Shown piece after piece: positions 54,243 to 62,705 of a stretch of DNA of 64,000 bases (position 1 is the stretch's first letter; each line of letters begins with the position of its first letter). A program made the translations under genes and the position numbers. The notes beneath the pieces were generated by a model. It saw nothing but the letters and a program-made list of their open reading frames with translations. It did not search any database and had not been told where the DNA came from. Origin of the DNA: Deltaproteobacteria bacterium (GTDB lineage: Bacteria; Desulfobacterota; Binatia; UBA9968; JAJDTQ01); assembly GCA_028818755.1 (NCBI GenBank), contig JAPPNF010000186.1, positions 1 to 64,000 of the forward strand, in the 5' to 3' direction.

Positions 54243-54659
54243 CTAGCAGTGCTCGGCGAAGGCGGCCTGCAGGTCGTCGGCGATCGCGGGGGCTGACCGT
54301 CCCTCGATCTGGAAGCGCTCGAGCATGAACACGACGTCTCCGTCCTTCAGCAGCGCGATCGAGGGGGAGGACGGCGGGTAGCCGATGAGCTGCTTGCGGG
54401 CTTCCGCGGTGGCATCCAGATCCTGTCCGGCGAAGACCGTGACCTTGTGGTCCGGCTGCTTGTCTCCCTGGAGGGCCAGCATCACTGCCGGGCGAAAGAT
54501 CCCGGCGGCGCAGCCACACACGGAATTGACCGCCACGAGCACGGTGCCTTCCATGGCGTCCATCGCCTGGTTGACCTGCTCCGCGCTGCGGAGTTCCTGG
54601 AAACCGATCTGAACCAGTTCGTGCCGCATCGGGGCGACCATCATCTCTGGGTAGGGCAT
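54243..54659 (-). CDS. BrxA/BrxB-family bacilliredoxin
   Basis: The product is 138 residues from ATG 54659 (MPYPEMMV, the typical family start). Active site CGC at residues 48-50 (NSVCGCAAG). The Bacillus family (YphP/YqiW) has this CGC motif and removes bacillithiol from proteins or acts as a disulfide reductase. The rest (FAGQDLDATAEARKQLIGYPPSSPSIALLKDGDVVFMLERFQIEGR) follows the family along its full length. Whether this organism makes bacillithiol cannot be seen. It is convergent with the DoxX gene and adds to the redox cluster. Confidence 0.9.
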   Translation of the reverse strand: MPYPEMMVAPMRHELVQIGFQELRSAEQVNQAMDAMEGTVLVAVNSVCGCAAGIFRPAVMLALQGDKQPDHKVTVFAGQDLDATAEARKQLIGYPPSSPSIALLKDGDVVFMLERFQIEGRSAPAIADDLQAAFAEHC

Positions 54660-54739
54660 TTTCGTACTGGGTCCTGTCACTGGGCTCGTTGGCTGTACGG
54701 GCGCTTGTAACCGATATTATAGGCCGAAGGAGGTCCCCG

Positions 54740-55273
54740 ATGGAAGTTGTCCGCCTGCGGGTGAACGGAGACGAGCGCGTTTGCGGGGTGCCCGCGCACT
54801 ACACCCTGCTGGAGACGCTGCGCTATGGACTGGGTCTGACCGGGTCCAAGCAGGGTTGCGACAAGGGGGACTGCGGCGCCTGTACTGTGATCGTGGACGG
54901 CCGGGCCATCCTGTCGTGCATCACGCCAGTCCGGGAGGCGGAGGGGCGCGAGGTGCGCACCGTCGAGGGGCTTGCCGAAGGGACCGAGCCGCACCCGGTT
55001 CAGGACGAATTCGACCTCAACGGCGCCGCGCAGTGCGGCTTCTGCACGCCTGGGATCCTGTGCAGTTCGGTGGCGCTGCTCGATCACAACCCGGCGCCGA
55101 CGCGCGAGGAGATCCGGGCCGCGCTGGCGGGCAACCTCTGCCGCTGCACCGGTTACGCGAAGATCTACGACGCCGTGGAGGCCGCGGCGACCCGGCTGGG
55201 CGGGGAAGTGCGGGGGCCCGAGCCGGACGAGCCGGCGCCGCGGGCGACTCCCGTGGAGAGGGTGGGCGCGTGA
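54740..55273 (+). CDS. 2 x [2Fe-2S] subunit of a molybdenum hydroxylase (4-hydroxybenzoyl-CoA reductase gamma type)
   Basis: The product is 177 residues from ATG 54740 with AAGGAGG upstream. The N-terminal plant-type ferredoxin domain has four Cys (GCDKGDCGACTVIVDG, then LSC). The C-terminal four-helix domain has the second cluster (CGFCTPGILCS and CRCTGYAKI). It passes electrons between the Mo site and the FAD/[4Fe-4S] subunit. It overlaps the large subunit start by four bases (GTGA). The identity of the neighbouring FAD subunit indicates the 4-hydroxybenzoyl-CoA reductase branch (HcrC/HbaB). Confidence 0.9.
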   Translation: MEVVRLRVNGDERVCGVPAHYTLLETLRYGLGLTGSKQGCDKGDCGACTVIVDGRAILSCITPVREAEGREVRTVEGLAEGTEPHPVQDEFDLNGAAQCGFCTPGILCSSVALLDHNPAPTREEIRAALAGNLCRCTGYAKIYDAVEAAATRLGGEVRGPEPDEPAPRATPVERVGA

Positions 55274-58200
55274 GCCGGCGTGACGTCGCCGGGCGTCCCA
55301 CCGGTCGGGACGCACGCGAGGTGGACCGGCCCGGCGAGGCCCTTTCCACCATCGGCCGCCCCATGCGCAAGGTCGACGGCCTGGCGAAGGCGACCGGCAG
55401 GGCGCGCTACACCGACGACATCCGGCTGCCCGGGATGCTGCACGGGAAGATCCTCAGGAGTCCCCATCCGCACGCGCGCATCCTGGCGATCGACACGTCG
55501 CGCGCCGAAGCGCTGGAGGGTGTCCACGCGGTGGTGACCGGCCGGGACATGCCGACGCGGTACGGCATCATCCCGTGGACACCGGACGAGTATCCCCTGT
55601 GCGTGGACCGGGTGCGCTACATCGGCGACGGCGTGGCGGCGGTGGCGGCGGTGGACGAGGACACGGCGATCGCGGCGCTGGACCTGATCGACGTGGCGTA
55701 CGAGGAGCTCCCCGCGTACCTCGACCCGCACGAAGCGATCGCCGCCGACTCGGGCCCGTACATCCACGAGCCGCGCAAGCCGGGGCGGAACGGCAACGTG
55801 ACCAAGGTCGTGAGCCTCGAGTTCGGCGCCGTGGAGGCCGGGCTTGGCGACTCGCATGTTGTCGTGGAGGGCGACTACTTCTTCGAAGGGACGACTCACA
55901 CGCCCATCGAACCCCACTGCGCGATCGGGCTCGCCGAGGGGAACGGCAAACTCACCGTGTGGTCCGCGACACAGGTTCCCCACTACCTCCACCGGGAACT
56001 GGCCCGGGTCCTGGACGTGGATCCGGCGCAGGTGCGGGTCATTCAGCCCCCGGTCGGCGGTGCCTTCGGCGGCAAGTCGGAGCCATTCGACCTGGAATTC
56101 TGCGTGGCGAAGCTGTCGATGATGACGGGTCGGCCGGTCAAGATCCTGTACACGCGCGAAGAGGTCTTCTACTCGCATCGTGGGCGGCATCCGTTCCACA
56201 TGCGGTACCGGACCGGGGCCGCGCGCGACGGAACGCTCACCTCGGTCGACGCCGAGATCGTCATGGACGGCGGCGCCTACGCGTCCTTCGGGCTCGTCAC
56301 GACCTACTACGCCGGGCAGCTCCTGACGGCGCCGTACCGGATGCCCGCCTACCGCTTCCACTCCACGCGTGCGTACACGAACAAGCCGGCGTGCGGGCCG
56401 AAGCGGGGTCACGGTTCGGTGCAGCCGCGGTTTGCGTTCGAGGTTCAGCTCGACCGGATCGCCGAGCGGCTCGAGATCGACCCGATCGAACTGCGCAGGC
56501 GCAACTTCATCGGCGCGAACACGCGCACGGTGAACGATCTGCGGATCACGTCGAACGGCTTCCTGGAGTGCCTGGACGAGGTGGAGCGCGCGAGCGACTG
56601 GAAGCGGAAGCATCGCCGTCTGCCGTTCGGGCGCGGGGTGGGCGTGGCGGGATCGACCTACATCACGGGCACCAACTACCCGATCTACCCCAACGACATG
56701 CCGCAGTCGGGGATCCAGCTGCAGGTGGACCGATCGGGGCGGGTGGCGGTCTTCTCGGGCGCCTCCGAAATCGGCCAGGGCGTCGACTCCATGGTCGCGT
56801 ACATCGTGGCCGAGGAGCTGGGGGTGCCGCTGGACCATGTCCGGGTGCTGGCGGGCGACACCGACTTCACACCGGTCGACCTGGGCGCGTACTCGTCGAG
56901 GGTCACCTTCATGCTGGGCAACGCGTGCATCGACGCGGCGCGGAAGCTCAAGGCGCAGGTGCAGGAGGCGGTCGCGGCCGAGTGGGGCGTGAAGCCGCGC
57001 GAAGTGCTGCTGGCCGGAGGGCTGGCGGTGCGGGCCGGCGATACGGGCACGAGCATGCCGGTGCGGGACGCCTTCAACCTGGCAGAGTCCGCGGTCGGCA
57101 CCCTGGGCGCGACGGGGTCGTACAACACGCCCAAGGATGTGCATGGGGACTACAGGGGTGCGACGATCGGCGCTTCTCCCGCGTTCTCGTTCACCGCGCA
57201 CGTGGCCGAAGTGGAGGTGGACGTGGAGACGGGGTTCGTGACGGTCGCCAGGATCTGGATTGCGCACGACTGCGGACGGGCGCTGAATCCGGTCCTGGTC
57301 GCCGGGCAGATGGAAGGCTCGGCATACATGGGCTTCGCCGAGGCGCTGATGGAGGAACAGATCTTCAAGTCGGAGGACCAGGGGCGCGCGGGTTTGCACA
57401 ATGCGCCCTCGCTGCTGGACTACCGGATCCCGACGAGCGTGGATACGCCGGAACTGGAGTCGCTGATCGTCGAGTCGATCGATCCCGAGGGGCCGTACGG
57501 GGCCAAGGAGGCCGGTGAAGGGCCCCTGCACCCGTCCATTCCCGCCATTGCCAACGCGATCCATGATGCGGTAGGCGTGCGCATGGACTCGTTGCCATTC
57601 TCGCCGCCCCGCGTCTGGCGCGCGCTGCGGTCCGCGGGGTTGGGGCTTCTGGCCGTCCTCGGTGTGGCGGGGTGCGAGGACCGCGCCGTCGCCAACACGG
57701 GCCGTGACTGGGAGATCGCGCGCGATCACTACGAGTGGGCCGTCCCGCAGCAGCCCGATACGTTCCCGCGCTTCGGCGATCTCCTTGCGCGCATCGGCGA
57801 GCGCTTCGTCGGGACGGCCTATGAGCCGCACACCCTGGAGGTCCCCGGACCCGAGCGGCTCGTCGTCAACCTGGAGGCGCTCGACTGCGTGACCTTCGTC
57901 GAAACCGCCCTTGTACTCGCGCGGCTGGCATGGAGCGGCACGGCAGACGGCGATTTCAGGACCGCGTACCGGGACGAACTCACGCGGATCCGCTACCGCG
58001 GCGGAGCGCTGGACGGGTATCCCAGCCGCCTCCACTACTTCAGCGAGTGGATCACCGACAACGAGACGGCAGGGTTGGTCACCGCTCTGTCACGGGAGCT
58101 CGGCGGCGTGGCGGACACATCGGCTATCGACTTCATGTCCACGCACCCGGACGCATACCGGCAGCTCGCCGATCCGGATGTCCTGGCCGAAGTCGTCCGT

Positions 58201-58494
58201 GCGGAGAAGCGTATCAGCGCGACCGAGCGCTACTACATACCCCAGGAGGAGATTGCCGCGAAGGCTCACCTGATCCGGGACGGCGACATCATCGCCGCCA
58301 CGAGCACGGTCCCCGGGCTGGACATTGCGCACACGGGGATCGCCCTCTGGCAGGATGGCGAACTGCGGCTCCTCCACGCGCCCCTCGTGGGCTCGCACGT
58401 GCAGATCAGCGAAGAGACGCTGGCCGAGCGGATCCAGCGGTTCGACGGCCAGGACGGGATCATGGTCGCGCGGCCGCTCGCGCCTCAGGGGTAG
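55270..58494 (+). CDS. Molybdopterin-binding large subunit fused in frame to a DUF1460 lipoprotein domain
   Basis: The product is 1074 residues from GTG 55270. Residues 1-~785 are a complete molybdenum hydroxylase large subunit: RARYTDDIRLPGMLHGKILRSPH, QPPVGGAFGGKSEP, CGPKRGHGSVQPRFA, SEIGQGVDSM and the active-site Glu region GAKEAGEGPLHPSIPA. This matches the HcrA size (about 770). Where such subunits end (RVWRALRSAG), the frame runs on through a hydrophobic lipobox (LAVLGVAGC) into a DUF1460/amidase-like domain (LEALDCVTFVETALVLARL, DIIAATSTVPGLDIAHTGIALW). Internal ATG 57583 could start a separate 303-residue lipoprotein. So this is either a true fusion or two nested products. Confidence 0.85.
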   Translation: MSRRDVAGRPTGRDAREVDRPGEALSTIGRPMRKVDGLAKATGRARYTDDIRLPGMLHGKILRSPHPHARILAIDTSRAEALEGVHAVVTGRDMPTRYGIIPWTPDEYPLCVDRVRYIGDGVAAVAAVDEDTAIAALDLIDVAYEELPAYLDPHEAIAADSGPYIHEPRKPGRNGNVTKVVSLEFGAVEAGLGDSHVVVEGDYFFEGTTHTPIEPHCAIGLAEGNGKLTVWSATQVPHYLHRELARVLDVDPAQVRVIQPPVGGAFGGKSEPFDLEFCVAKLSMMTGRPVKILYTREEVFYSHRGRHPFHMRYRTGAARDGTLTSVDAEIVMDGGAYASFGLVTTYYAGQLLTAPYRMPAYRFHSTRAYTNKPACGPKRGHGSVQPRFAFEVQLDRIAERLEIDPIELRRRNFIGANTRTVNDLRITSNGFLECLDEVERASDWKRKHRRLPFGRGVGVAGSTYITGTNYPIYPNDMPQSGIQLQVDRSGRVAVFSGASEIGQGVDSMVAYIVAEELGVPLDHVRVLAGDTDFTPVDLGAYSSRVTFMLGNACIDAARKLKAQVQEAVAAEWGVKPREVLLAGGLAVRAGDTGTSMPVRDAFNLAESAVGTLGATGSYNTPKDVHGDYRGATIGASPAFSFTAHVAEVEVDVETGFVTVARIWIAHDCGRALNPVLVAGQMEGSAYMGFAEALMEEQIFKSEDQGRAGLHNAPSLLDYRIPTSVDTPELESLIVESIDPEGPYGAKEAGEGPLHPSIPAIANAIHDAVGVRMDSLPFSPPRVWRALRSAGLGLLAVLGVAGCEDRAVANTGRDWEIARDHYEWAVPQQPDTFPRFGDLLARIGERFVGTAYEPHTLEVPGPERLVVNLEALDCVTFVETALVLARLAWSGTADGDFRTAYRDELTRIRYRGGALDGYPSRLHYFSEWITDNETAGLVTALSRELGGVADTSAIDFMSTHPDAYRQLADPDVLAEVVRAEKRISATERYYIPQEEIAAKAHLIRDGDIIAATSTVPGLDIAHTGIALWQDGELRLLHAPLVGSHVQISEETLAERIQRFDGQDGIMVARPLAPQG

Positions 58495-58511
58495 CACGCA
58501 GGCCGCCGACG

Positions 58512-59543
58512 GTGCTTCGCCTTCCGCCCTTCCGCTACCACCGGCCCCGCACGGTCCGTGAAGCTGTCGCCCTGCTGACCCGGTTCGGCGCGGACGCCAT
58601 GCCCATCGCGGGCGGCACCGACCTCATGCCCAACATGAAGCACCGGCTCTTCACGCCGGCGCATGTGGTGTCGCTGAAGGGCATCGGCGCCATGCGCGGG
58701 ATCGAGGTTGTGGAAGGACCGGATGCCGGGACGGGCAGCCACGCCCCGGGGACGGGGACGGCGTTGCACATCGGCGCGCTCGAGACCCTGGCCGATGTCG
58801 CCGCCAATCCTCTCGTCCGACATCACTTCGCCGGTCTGGCGAACGCGGCCGGCCTGGTGGCCGGTCCCCAACTGCGCAACATGGGCACGATCGGCGGCAA
58901 TGTCTGCCTCGACACGCGGTGCACCTACTACAACCAGACGCAGTTCTGGCGAAGTGCCCTTGGATACTGCCTGAAGAAGGACGGGACCATCTGCCACGTA
59001 ACCGGAGTGGGCAAGAAGTGCGTGGCCGCCCATTCGGCGGATACGCCACCCAATCTCATCGCGCTTGGCGCCAGCCTCACCCTGGCAGGGCCGCACGGCG
59101 AAAGGGCCATGGACGCTTCAGACTTCTTCGTGACCGATGGCATCTGGAACACCCGCCGGGCTCCCGACGAAGTCGTGACGGGGATCACCATTCCGATTGC
59201 GCGCGGCCGTCGCAGTGCCTACAGAAAACTGCGCCAGCGCAATTCGATCGACTTCCCCCTGCTTTCGGTGGCGGTCGCGGGCGATTTCGGAGAAACGGGG
59301 ACCGTGAATCGGCTGACCGGCGTCGTGTCCGCCCTGGGCGCGCGTCCGCGGGTGCTGGCGGGGTGGTCGGAGTTGGCGGTCGGGGGCCGGCTCGACGGCG
59401 CTACGATCGACGCGTTGGCGGAGCGGGCACACGCGCAGTGCCGGCCCCTGGACAACCTGATTGTGGATGCCGAATGGCGGCGGGCGATGGTGCCCGTGTA
59501 CGTTCGGCGGGCCTTGGAGGAGCTGAGCGTGTATGAGGCGTGA
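58512..59543 (+). CDS. FAD/[4Fe-4S] subunit, 4-hydroxybenzoyl-CoA reductase beta type
   Basis: The product is 343 residues from GTG 58512, 17 bases after the large subunit. The FAD-binding fold is shown by DAMPIAGGTDLMPNMK and AGPQLRNMGTIGGNVCLDTRC. The insertion TYYNQTQFWRSALGYCLKK followed by DGTICHVTGVGKKCVAAHSAD supplies the cysteines that hold an additional [4Fe-4S] cluster. That insertion is the distinguishing feature of HcrB/HbaD within the xanthine oxidase family. The complex reductively removes the para-hydroxyl of 4-hydroxybenzoyl-CoA to give benzoyl-CoA. A related dehydroxylation is possible here. Confidence 0.88.
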   Translation: MLRLPPFRYHRPRTVREAVALLTRFGADAMPIAGGTDLMPNMKHRLFTPAHVVSLKGIGAMRGIEVVEGPDAGTGSHAPGTGTALHIGALETLADVAANPLVRHHFAGLANAAGLVAGPQLRNMGTIGGNVCLDTRCTYYNQTQFWRSALGYCLKKDGTICHVTGVGKKCVAAHSADTPPNLIALGASLTLAGPHGERAMDASDFFVTDGIWNTRRAPDEVVTGITIPIARGRRSAYRKLRQRNSIDFPLLSVAVAGDFGETGTVNRLTGVVSALGARPRVLAGWSELAVGGRLDGATIDALAERAHAQCRPLDNLIVDAEWRRAMVPVYVRRALEELSVYEA

Positions 59544-60024
59544 ACATGGAGTGTACCGTGAGCGGACCTGGGCTCCGGCCTGGGTGTGGGTCCTCATCTG
59601 GGGGGCGTGCCTGGCGGTGGCCGGTGCGACGATCTACGCAGCCGGTCGCGACCCCATGTCGACGACGGCGCTGGTCCTGACCCTGGGTGCCGTGCTGTTC
59701 TTTCCCCTCCTGATGAGCGCGCTCTTCCTGTGCCTCGATGTCGAGGTCCGCGCCGACCAGCTGTTCATCGCCTTCGGGCCGCTCCACTTTGTGCGCAAGC
59801 GGATCGCGTACCGGGACATGGAGTCCGCCGAGCCGGTCACGTACAGCCCGCTCCGCGAGTTCGGGGGGTGGGGAATTCGCCCCACGGGCGGCAAGACGGC
59901 GTGGACCATACGGGGCAACAGGGCCGTCCGCGTCGTGCTGCGGAGCCGCAAGCAGATCTACGTGGGGTCCCGCTTTCCGCAGAGGTTGGCCAGCCGTATC
60001 GAGCCTCGCCTGGGCCGGGGCTAG
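59533..60024 (+). CDS. Small membrane protein with PH-like domain
   Basis: The product is 163 residues whose ATG overlaps the end of the previous gene by 11 bases. Two membrane helices (VWVLIWGACLAVAGATIYAA and ALVLTLGAVLFFPLLMSALFL) are followed by a ~95-residue beta-rich domain (LDVEVRADQLFIAFGPLHFVRKRIAYRDM, RAVRVVLRSRKQIYVGSRFPQRLA) resembling bacterial PH/DUF3093-like domains. Function unknown. It is probably in the molybdoenzyme operon by overlap, and is convergent with the thiolase gene (stops overlap by four bases). Confidence 0.7.
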   Translation: MRREHGVYRERTWAPAWVWVLIWGACLAVAGATIYAAGRDPMSTTALVLTLGAVLFFPLLMSALFLCLDVEVRADQLFIAFGPLHFVRKRIAYRDMESAEPVTYSPLREFGGWGIRPTGGKTAWTIRGNRAVRVVLRSRKQIYVGSRFPQRLASRIEPRLGRG

Positions 60025-61295
60025 GCCCGCTCCAGGACCATCGCGAAGCCCATTCCGCCTGCCGCGCACACGGTCACCATGCCGAACTGGCCGTCCCGCC
60101 GCCGCAGTTCGTTGAGGAGCGTGACGGTCAGGCGCCCGCCCGTCGCGCCGAAGGGGTGACCAATCGCGATGGAGCCCCCCATCACGTTGATCGCTTCCGG
60201 GTCGGGATGGCCCAGTCTGCCTGAGCGGCCGAGTGCGTCGCGGCCGAAGGTGTCGGAGTCCCACGCCTGCAGGTTTGACAGCACCTGGGCGGCGAAGGCC
60301 TCGTGCATCTCCAGCAGGTCGATGTCCGCCATTGTGATCCCGGCCCGCTCGAGCGCGATCGGAGCGGCGTAGGCAGGTCCCTGAAGCAGCTGCGCGCCCG
60401 GATCGAGGGCTGTGAACGCGTAGCTGCGGACGTACCCCAGCGGTTCCAGCTGCAACTCGCGCGCGCGTGCCGGCGACATCAGCAGCACCGCCGACCCCCC
60501 GTCGGTCAGCGGCGACGAACTGCCCGCGGTCACGGACCCGAATCGGCGGTCGAACACGGGGCGGAGTCCGGACAGCGCCTCCATCGACGTGTCCGGCCGG
60601 ATGCCGTTGTCGCGTTCCACGATGTCCCCGTAGCGCGGGGGGACGTAGACCGGGGCGATTTCTGCGGTGAGCCGCCCGTCCTCGGTGCCGGCGTGCGCCT
60701 TGCGGTGCGACCCCAGCGCCCACCGGTCCTGGTCCTCGCGCGCGATCCCGTTCTCCTTGGCCATGCGCTCGGCGGCCGCGCCCATGGTCTCGCCGGTCGA
60801 ATACTCGGCGATCGCGGGAGCCACCGGGACGAGATCGCGCGGGCGAATCGCGGTGAAGGCGCGCAGTCGTGCACCGAGGCTCCTTGCCCTGGAGGCTGCC
60901 ACCAGCGTTCTGGCGAGGCGGTCGGACGCCAGGATGGGGATCCGCGACAGGCACTCGGCTCCACCGGCGACGACCACGTCGGCCACGCCCGCCTCGATCA
61001 GGTTCACACCGTCGCTGATCGCCTGGTTGGCCGACGCGCACGCCCGCGACACGGTCGTGGCCGGAACATCCTTCGGCAGCGTGGCCAGACCAACCTCGCG
61101 CGCGATGTTGGGCGCCTGCGCATCGTGGACGACCGTCCCGTAGATCAGCTGGTCCACAAGGTCCGGCGGAACCGGGGTGCGAGCCAGGAGTTCGGTCACC
61201 GCGTGGCGCCCCAGTTCGATTGCCGACATGCGTGCGAAATGGGTGCCGGCCCTGGCGAAGGGCGTGCGGCAGCCGGAGATGATGGCAGTCTTCAT
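60021..61295 (-). CDS. Acetyl-CoA acyltransferase (thiolase, FadI-like)
   Basis: The product is 424 residues. Thiolase residues: nucleophile Cys86 in TVSRACASANQAI, MHEAFAAQ (His), GGSIAIGHPFGATGGR (His) and CAAGGMGFAMV (second Cys). Length and the SRACAS motif resemble the FadI-type long-chain 3-ketoacyl-CoA thiolases rather than biosynthetic PhaA. It cleaves 3-ketoacyl-CoA to acetyl-CoA plus a shortened acyl-CoA. It is divergent from the dehydrogenase gene (107 bases between starts). No other beta-oxidation gene is present in the window. Confidence 0.9.
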   Translation of the reverse strand: MKTAIISGCRTPFARAGTHFARMSAIELGRHAVTELLARTPVPPDLVDQLIYGTVVHDAQAPNIAREVGLATLPKDVPATTVSRACASANQAISDGVNLIEAGVADVVVAGGAECLSRIPILASDRLARTLVAASRARSLGARLRAFTAIRPRDLVPVAPAIAEYSTGETMGAAAERMAKENGIAREDQDRWALGSHRKAHAGTEDGRLTAEIAPVYVPPRYGDIVERDNGIRPDTSMEALSGLRPVFDRRFGSVTAGSSSPLTDGGSAVLLMSPARARELQLEPLGYVRSYAFTALDPGAQLLQGPAYAAPIALERAGITMADIDLLEMHEAFAAQVLSNLQAWDSDTFGRDALGRSGRLGHPDPEAINVMGGSIAIGHPFGATGGRLTVTLLNELRRRDGQFGMVTVCAAGGMGFAMVLERA

Positions 61296-61402
61296 TGGTG
61301 ACCTCGACCCACGTCCGTTTACTTTACCACCTTCCTATAGTGGCGCACTCGCGGTGCCGACCGTGTGACGCCGGACAGATCCTTCGCCCCACGGACACAC
61401 CG

Positions 61403-62665
61403 ATGCAAGGCGTCGAATTCAAGGTAACGATCCCCGGGTTCATCCTTGCACGGAGCCTGGGCCGGCTCAGCGATGCCTTCGTCTACGGCGCCCCATCGGG
61501 CGTACGTCTGACGGATCGGCCGGTGCCGGAAGTGCCGGGTGACGACTGGGTCCGGATCGATGTCCAGCTGTGCGGGATCTGCGGCAGCGATCTGGGGAAC
61601 ATTTCCTTCAAGTCCAGTCCGGCGATGGAGCCCTTCGGGTCCTTCCCCGCGGTACTCGGGCACGAGATCCTGGGACGCGTGGCGGAGGTGGGGCCGGGAG
61701 TCTCGCATGTGGAGGTGGGCCAGCGCGTTGTCGTGGACCCCATGCTTCACTGCCAGGCCCGTGGCTGGGAGGAGGACTCCTGGTGTCCGTCGTGCGCGGT
61801 GGGTCGTCACTCCACCTGCGAGCAGTCGGGGGACGAAGGACCCCTGCAGGTGACCCCGGACGGCCTGGCTCCCGGGCTGACCATCGGGTATCATCGCGAC
61901 CTGCCCGGTGGCTGGGGCGAGCAGCTGATCGCGCACAGGCGTCAGGTCTTCCCAGTGCCTGACGACGTGCCCGACCGGGTCGCCGTGCTCGCCGAACCCT
62001 TCTCGATCGGGGTGCACGCGGTGTTGCAGGGCGGAGGACTGCGGGCGCGCGGCCCGGTCCTGGTGATCGGGAGCGGCACGATCGCGTTCGCGGCCATCTG
62101 GGCGCTGCGCACCCTGGGCTATTCCGGCCACCTCGTCGCGCAGGCGAAGCGGCCGCACGAGGTGGCGCTGGCCAGGGCGCTGGGCGCCGACGAAGTGGTC
62201 ACGCCCGGCGACGAGGCGCGCCAGGCGCTGATCGACACCGGGGCAAGCGCGTACATGCCGGTTGTGGGGGACGAGGTCTATGCGGGCGGCGGCTTTCCCC
62301 TGGTGTTCGACTGCGTGGGATCCCGGTCGAGCATGATGCAGTCGCTCCGGTACGCGTCGGCGAGCGGGCGCATTGTGCTACTCGGGTGTGCGGGCCAGTT
62401 GCGCAAGCTGGATCTGACGTTCCTGTGGGCGAAGGAGCTCCGGGTCCAGGGCTACGTCGGGTACGGCGCCGAGGAGTGGAACGGACGCCGGCTGCACACG
62501 TTCGAGGTGACGCTGGAGCGCATGGCCGCGGACCTGGCCACGCGCAAGGCGACGCTGGACGGCCTGGTCACCCACGTCTTCCCACTGGCCCAATACCGCG
62601 ACGCGCTGCGCGCCGCCTACGATCATCGCCGCAGCAACGCGGTCAAGGTGGTGCTGCAGCCGTAG
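61403..62665 (+). CDS. Zinc-dependent medium-chain alcohol dehydrogenase
   Basis: The product is 420 residues if ATG 61403 is used; an earlier in-frame start at 61295 would overlap the divergent thiolase start. Catalytic zinc ligands: Cys in LCGICGSD, LGHE His, and AEPFSIG Glu. A structural-zinc lobe is present (CQARGWEEDSWCPSCAVGRHSTCE). Rossmann motif VIGSGTIAFAAIWALRTLG. It oxidises an alcohol with NAD(P)+; the substrate is unknown. It is longer than most MDR enzymes by ~60 residues, mainly around residues 250-300. It lies between a thiolase and an acyl-CoA synthetase, which fits CoA-linked catabolism. Confidence 0.88.
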   Translation: MQGVEFKVTIPGFILARSLGRLSDAFVYGAPSGVRLTDRPVPEVPGDDWVRIDVQLCGICGSDLGNISFKSSPAMEPFGSFPAVLGHEILGRVAEVGPGVSHVEVGQRVVVDPMLHCQARGWEEDSWCPSCAVGRHSTCEQSGDEGPLQVTPDGLAPGLTIGYHRDLPGGWGEQLIAHRRQVFPVPDDVPDRVAVLAEPFSIGVHAVLQGGGLRARGPVLVIGSGTIAFAAIWALRTLGYSGHLVAQAKRPHEVALARALGADEVVTPGDEARQALIDTGASAYMPVVGDEVYAGGGFPLVFDCVGSRSSMMQSLRYASASGRIVLLGCAGQLRKLDLTFLWAKELRVQGYVGYGAEEWNGRRLHTFEVTLERMAADLATRKATLDGLVTHVFPLAQYRDALRAAYDHRRSNAVKVVLQP

Positions 62666-62705
62666 CGTCCCGGGCTGTTGTTGGCGCGTCGCGAACGCTC
62701 CGCTG

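Noticed and set aside
55165-58035. 956-codon open frame on the minus strand
   Set aside because: It lies antisense to the molybdoenzyme large subunit, is Arg/Gly/His-rich, and shows no domain; a typical shadow of a GC-rich gene.
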